NCBI RefSeq assembly: GCF_030555055.1
Contig: NZ_JAMOAO010000001.1
Location: 806,001 to 870,000, forward strand
Source of the DNA: Nocardiopsis sp. YSL2
GTDB taxonomy: Bacteria > Actinomycetota > Actinomycetes > Streptosporangiales > Streptosporangiaceae
DNA: 64,000 nucleotides
Direction of reading: 5' to 3'
Shown: positions 60,947 to 64,000 of the stretch, in pieces
How positions within the stretch are numbered: position 1 is the stretch's first letter
How the letters are laid out: every line of letters begins with the position of its first letter
Notes under the pieces: generated by a model
Told to the model about the DNA's origin: nothing
The model's database searches: none
What the model saw: only the letters and a program-made list of their open reading frames with translations
Position numbers and translations under genes: made by a program

Positions 60947-60989
60947 GACACGGCAGGGACCCCGCCCGGTGCGGGGTCCCTGCCGTGTC
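60947..60989 (+). terminator. Perfect 19-bp-stem terminator after the kinase gene
   Basis: Bases 60947-60965 and 60971-60989 are exact reverse complements around a five-base loop. It follows the duplicated region and lies before the convergent recQ stop at 61138. It probably ends transcription in both directions. Confidence 0.88.
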
Positions 60990-61137
60990 CCGGGACCGGC
61001 CACACCGCTCGGAGAGCGCGGCGGGCACGGAGAAGCAGCCGAGGCTCCGGTGGCCACCCCACCACCCGTGGAGTCGCGCGGCTCGACACGCGTGGGCACA
61101 GGCTCAGCCGCCTCCACACGACGAGGAGCGCCCGTGG

Positions 61138-63261
61138 TCAGCCGCCGCTGGTGGCCAGAGTGAGCGGCAGCACCTCCGGGGCACCCGCTCTGCGCAGCAG
61201 GGCGGTACCCACGGTGAGGCTCCAACCGGTGTCGGCGTAGTCGTCGACCAGCAGGACCGGCCCCGGGGTCCGGCCCTGGAGGTCGACCAGCCGCTCCCTC
61301 AGCTCATCGGTGACGGTCAGCGCGGAGTACACCTGGGCCAGGCGCATCGCGCTGTTGTGCCGCCGCGGTCCCGGCGGGACGCGGTAGTCCAGCGCGCCCA
61401 CGGGTGCCAGGCGGCCGAGCTCGGCCAACCGTGCGGCCAGGTCCGTGATCAGCTTGGGCCGGGTCGTGGACGGCATCGCCACCACACCGACGGGCCTGCG
61501 CTCCCACCCCCAGGTGGCCAGGACCCGCACCACCGCCTGGAGCATGCGCTCGTCGACGGGTTCGTCCGGTGCGTCCTCGGCCAGGCGGCGGCGCAGCTCG
61601 TTGCCCCAGCCCACGTCGGTGAAGCGGGCCAGCGCGCGCCCCTCCGACGCCCGCAGGTCCTCCTTGATCTTGCCGGAGAGCGCAACGTCCAGCGTGTCCA
61701 TCCCGCTCGGCCACTGGCGCCGGGGAGTGATGGGGGTGCCGGGGCGGTCCAGGTGCGCGGCGGCGGCCTCGCGGCGGCCGGCGTCGACCTCGGTGGGCCA
61801 GAACTCACCGGTGCACACGTCGCAGCGGCCGCAGGGCTCGGCCTGGGGGTCGTCCAACTGCCGGCGGAGGAACTCCATCCGGCAGGTGTCGGTGGCGATG
61901 TAGTCGAGCATGGCGCGCTGTTCGCGGTCCCGGGCCTCGGACACGGCCGCGTACCGGTCCGCGTCGTAGGACCACGGACGCCCCGTGGACCTCCAGCCGC
62001 CGCGCACCCGCTGGACCGCGCCGTCCACGTCCAGCACCTTGAGCATCTGCTCCAGGCGGGTACGGCGCAGGTCGACGCGGGTCTCCAGCGCGGCCGTGGA
62101 CAGCGGGCCGCCCTCGGCGTCCAGCACCTCCAGCGTCTGGCGCACGGTGGCCTCCGGCGGGAAGGACAGTCCCGCGAAGTACGCCCAGATCTGGGTGTCC
62201 TCCCGGCCCGGCAGCAGGATCGCCTCGGCCCGGCTCACCCCGCGGCCCGCGCGGCCGACCTGCTGGTAGTAGGAGATGGGCGACTGCGGCGCACCGAGGT
62301 GCACGACGAAGCCCAGATCGGGTTTGTCGAAGCCCATGCCCAGCGCGCTGGTGGCCACCAGGGCCTTGACGCGGTTCTGCAGCAGGGCGTCCTCGGCGTC
62401 GCGGCGCTCCTCCGGGTCGGTCTGTCCGGTGTAGGCGCGCACCTCCATGCCCTGTTCACCGAGGAAGCGCGCGGTCTCCAGCGCTGCGCTGACGGTGAGG
62501 GTGTAGACGATGCCCGAGCCCTCGATCCGCGGCAGCTGCTCGGCCAGCCAGCTGAGCCGGGCGGTGGGGTCGGGCAGGTCCGCGACGGCCAGCCGCAGGC
62601 TCTCCCGTTCCAGCGGCCCGCGCAGGACCAGGGTCTCCCCGCCGCCGGACTGGAGCTGTTCGGCGACGTCGCGGGTGACGCGCTCGTTGGCGGTGGCCGT
62701 GGTGGCCAGGACCGGGATGCCGTCGGGGAGCTCGTGCAGGAGCGAACGGATGCGCCGGTAGTCGGGGCGGAAGTCGTGCCCCCAGTCGGAGACGCAGTGC
62801 GCCTCGTCGATGACGACCAGGCCCGCGCCGGCGGCCAGCTGGGGAAGGACGCGGTCGCGGAACTCCGGGTTGTTGAGGCGCTCCGGGCTGACCAGCAGCA
62901 CGTCCACCTCGCCCGCGGCCACGTCGGCGTAGGTGGCCTCCCAGGCGGTGGTGTTGGAGCTGTTGATGGTGCGCGCGTGGATGCCCGCGCGTTCGGCGGC
63001 GGCGATCTGGTTGCGCATCAGGGCCAGCAGCGGGGAGACGATGACCGTGGGCCCGGCGCCCTCGGCCCGGCGCAGCGCGGTGGCCACGAAGTAGACGGCG
63101 GACTTGCCCCAACCGGTGCGCTGGACGACCAGGGCACGGCGGTGCTCGGCGACCAGTGCGTGGATGGCGGTCCACTGGTCGTCACGGAGCCGGGCGGAGT
63201 CCCCGGCCAGGGCACGCAGGTGGTGCTCGGCGCGTTCGCGCAGAGGCGGGATGGAGGCCAT
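61138..63261 (-). CDS. recQ: RecQ-family DNA helicase with C-terminal phosphoribosyltransferase-like domain
   Basis: The 707-residue protein has Walker A QRTGWGKS (47-54), DEAHCVSDWGHDFRPDYRRI (152-171), the ATTATANERV motif III and YYQQVGRAGRG motif VI, all of RecQ type. A zinc-binding region follows with CRMEFL and CGRCDVCTGEF. The last 70 residues add PGPVLLVDDYADTGWSLTVGTALLRRAGAPEVLPLTLA, a type-I phosphoribosyltransferase PRPP-loop pattern (VLLVDDxxxTG), not part of normal RecQ. It unwinds DNA in the 3' to 5' direction, powered by ATP. The ATG at 63261 is preceded by AGAGAGG; a longer frame upstream is less likely. Confidence 0.93.
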   Translation of the reverse strand: MASIPPLRERAEHHLRALAGDSARLRDDQWTAIHALVAEHRRALVVQRTGWGKSAVYFVATALRRAEGAGPTVIVSPLLALMRNQIAAAERAGIHARTINSSNTTAWEATYADVAAGEVDVLLVSPERLNNPEFRDRVLPQLAAGAGLVVIDEAHCVSDWGHDFRPDYRRIRSLLHELPDGIPVLATTATANERVTRDVAEQLQSGGGETLVLRGPLERESLRLAVADLPDPTARLSWLAEQLPRIEGSGIVYTLTVSAALETARFLGEQGMEVRAYTGQTDPEERRDAEDALLQNRVKALVATSALGMGFDKPDLGFVVHLGAPQSPISYYQQVGRAGRGVSRAEAILLPGREDTQIWAYFAGLSFPPEATVRQTLEVLDAEGGPLSTAALETRVDLRRTRLEQMLKVLDVDGAVQRVRGGWRSTGRPWSYDADRYAAVSEARDREQRAMLDYIATDTCRMEFLRRQLDDPQAEPCGRCDVCTGEFWPTEVDAGRREAAAAHLDRPGTPITPRRQWPSGMDTLDVALSGKIKEDLRASEGRALARFTDVGWGNELRRRLAEDAPDEPVDERMLQAVVRVLATWGWERRPVGVVAMPSTTRPKLITDLAARLAELGRLAPVGALDYRVPPGPRRHNSAMRLAQVYSALTVTDELRERLVDLQGRTPGPVLLVDDYADTGWSLTVGTALLRRAGAPEVLPLTLATSGG

Positions 63262-63593
63262 GCCTCTCTTGGTACCAGAGCCGCCCCAAAGAAAGGGCGC
63301 GGTGAGGGCGCCGACGGGTCCTGGAGTGCCTGGAGGTGGGTCCGTGAGTACATACCGCGCCGCAGGCGTCCGTTGAGGGTGGTGGCGGGCGACGGTGTGG
63401 GCACGAGCGGGCATACCGGAAGGCGCGAAGGCCCCGTCTTCCAGGCGCCCGAGCGCTCCGGGCGGTGGTCCACACTGGTCCGCTTCTGGAACCGGGCACC
63501 CAAAGTCACCACCCATCGACAACGAGTCGATAACGCCTCCCCCTACCCGGATTGCGCCGCCCCTGTGAAATAGATAACACTCTTAACAGTGAT
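63262..63593. other. Intergenic stretch between recQ and the GH81 gene
   Basis: No good open frame is seen. Its right end (63555-63593) is relatively A/T-rich (GAAATAGATAACACTCTTAA) and probably carries the GH81 promoter: TTGCGC at 63552 and TAACAC at 63575 are 17 bp apart, a weak -35/-10 match. The recQ promoter should be near 63262. Confidence 0.5.
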
Positions 63594-63621
63594 CATGGTC
63601 TGGGAGCGCTCCCAGACCATG
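63594..63621. promoter_or_regulatory. CebR-type operator inside a perfect 28-bp palindrome
   Basis: The core TGGGAGCGCTCCCA (63601-63614) is the sequence recognised by CebR-type LacI-family repressors of cellulose and beta-glucan utilisation in actinomycetes. The palindrome extends perfectly by seven bases on each side. It lies between the probable promoter and the GH81 start (44 bp to ATG), so it should block transcription until a beta-glucan oligosaccharide is present. Confidence 0.88.
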
Positions 63622-63664
63622 GCGCCGCGACACCACCGAAGCGCCTCTCCCCCCAAGGAGCAGC

Positions 63665-64000
63665 ATGCAAGCCTCCCGTCCCCCCGCCGCGCGGCCTCCG
63701 GCGCGCGCCGGCCTCCTCGCGGCCGTCGCCGCGCTGGTCTGCGCCGCGGGCACCACGGCACTGCCACCCGCCGCCGCCGCCGACGAGGTCCCCGTCGGTT
63801 CCGGCGGCTACACACAGGGCCTGCCCGCAGGAGCGCCGGGCGCCTCGGACCTCAACGGCAGTCCGATCGCCCCCAAGGTCACGCCCGAGTTCGACGGTCC
63901 CGCCCCCACCAACGAGTGGTGGTCGTCGCTGATCTTCCAGCGCTACCCGGACAACCCCTACGGCGAGAACCTGTTCGCCCACCCCCTCGGCTTCCACGCC
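63665..64000 (+). CDS. Secreted endo-beta-1,3-glucanase, family GH81, N-terminal part
   Basis: The gene runs off the right edge; 112 codons are seen. The signal peptide of about 40 residues ends near AAA-ADE. The mature part shows GSGGYTQGLPAGAPGASDLNGSPIAPKVTPEF, then PTNEWWSSLIFQRYPDNPYGENLFAHPLGFH, the TNxWWSSL and hydrophobic pattern of the GH81 N-terminal domain. GH81 enzymes cut beta-1,3-glucan of fungal or plant callose type. ATG 63665 has AAGGAG four bases upstream. A CebR-type operator precedes it. The active-site domain is beyond the window. Confidence 0.85.
   Translation, partial: MQASRPPAARPPARAGLLAAVAALVCAAGTTALPPAAAADEVPVGSGGYTQGLPAGAPGASDLNGSPIAPKVTPEFDGPAPTNEWWSSLIFQRYPDNPYGENLFAHPLGFHA

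Overview
The window is very GC-rich (strong G/C bias at third codon positions, many GTG starts and SD-led ATGs) and carries actinobacterial hallmark families: a BTAD/NB-ARC regulator, DUF3145, DUF5998, an SCO6745-type protein, a F420-type LLM oxidoreductase, C-minus zinc-repressed ribosomal proteins behind a Zur box, an IdeR/DmdR-type iron box and a CebR-type sugar operator. It is a chromosomal segment of a filamentous actinomycete. A Nocardiopsis-like or other Streptosporangiales/Streptomyces relative fits best, but the genus is my inference only.

Layout. 1-16 kb is the edge of a specialised-metabolism region: the end of an NRPS (partial A, PCP, E) with its MbtH partner, an ArsR-type regulator, a DrrAB-type exporter, a MacB/FtsX-type exporter next to a two-component system, a large SARP-type regulator, and a second DrrAB pair. 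16-19 kb is an iron-box-controlled siderophore importer (lipoprotein, permease, ATPase). 19-22 kb has an AI-2E family permease and an isolated cytochrome oxidase subunit I gene. 22-26 kb holds two secreted family-9 pectate lyases. 26-28 kb is a heat-shock module (Hsp20, a small helical protein, a DnaJ-like protein and an HspR-like repressor). 28-33 kb is a run of redox or electrophile-handling genes and regulators (DJ-1/PfpI, TetR, NADP-dependent oxidoreductase, LysR, PhzF). 33-39 kb has a GH13 alpha-glucosidase, an SCO6745-type protein and a secreted rhamnogalacturonan lyase. 38.8-40.8 kb is a Zur-box operon of a CobW-like protein with S18, L28 and S14 paralogues. 40.9-50.4 kb is mixed metabolism: MOSC and ferredoxin reductase, LysE exporter and ArgP-like regulator, methyltransferase, LLM oxidoreductase, PEBP protein, an ATP-grasp/inositol-phosphatase pair, DUF1707 and DUF3145. 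50.6-54.4 kb is a three-gene cassette: ECF sigma factor, small beta-rich protein and CHAT protease. 54.4-63.3 kb has an MBL hydrolase, enoyl-CoA hydratase, DUF5998, a GNAT/acyl-CoA-synthetase-like (Pat type) protein, a PfkB kinase and a RecQ helicase with a phosphoribosyltransferase-like tail. The window ends inside a secreted GH81 beta-1,3-glucanase behind a perfect CebR-type palindrome.

How the parts fit. Plant and fungal wall degradation recurs at 22-26, 36-39 and 63.6 kb. These genes carry LacI-family-like operators: the same AAAGCGCTT core lies inside or just behind a TTGAC -35 element before one PL9 gene and the PL11 gene, and a CebR-type box precedes GH81. Metal supply is sensed twice, by the iron box and the Zur box. 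The least understood unit is the sigma factor/small protein/CHAT protease cassette. No tRNA, rRNA, CRISPR array, insertion sequence or prophage gene was recognised.
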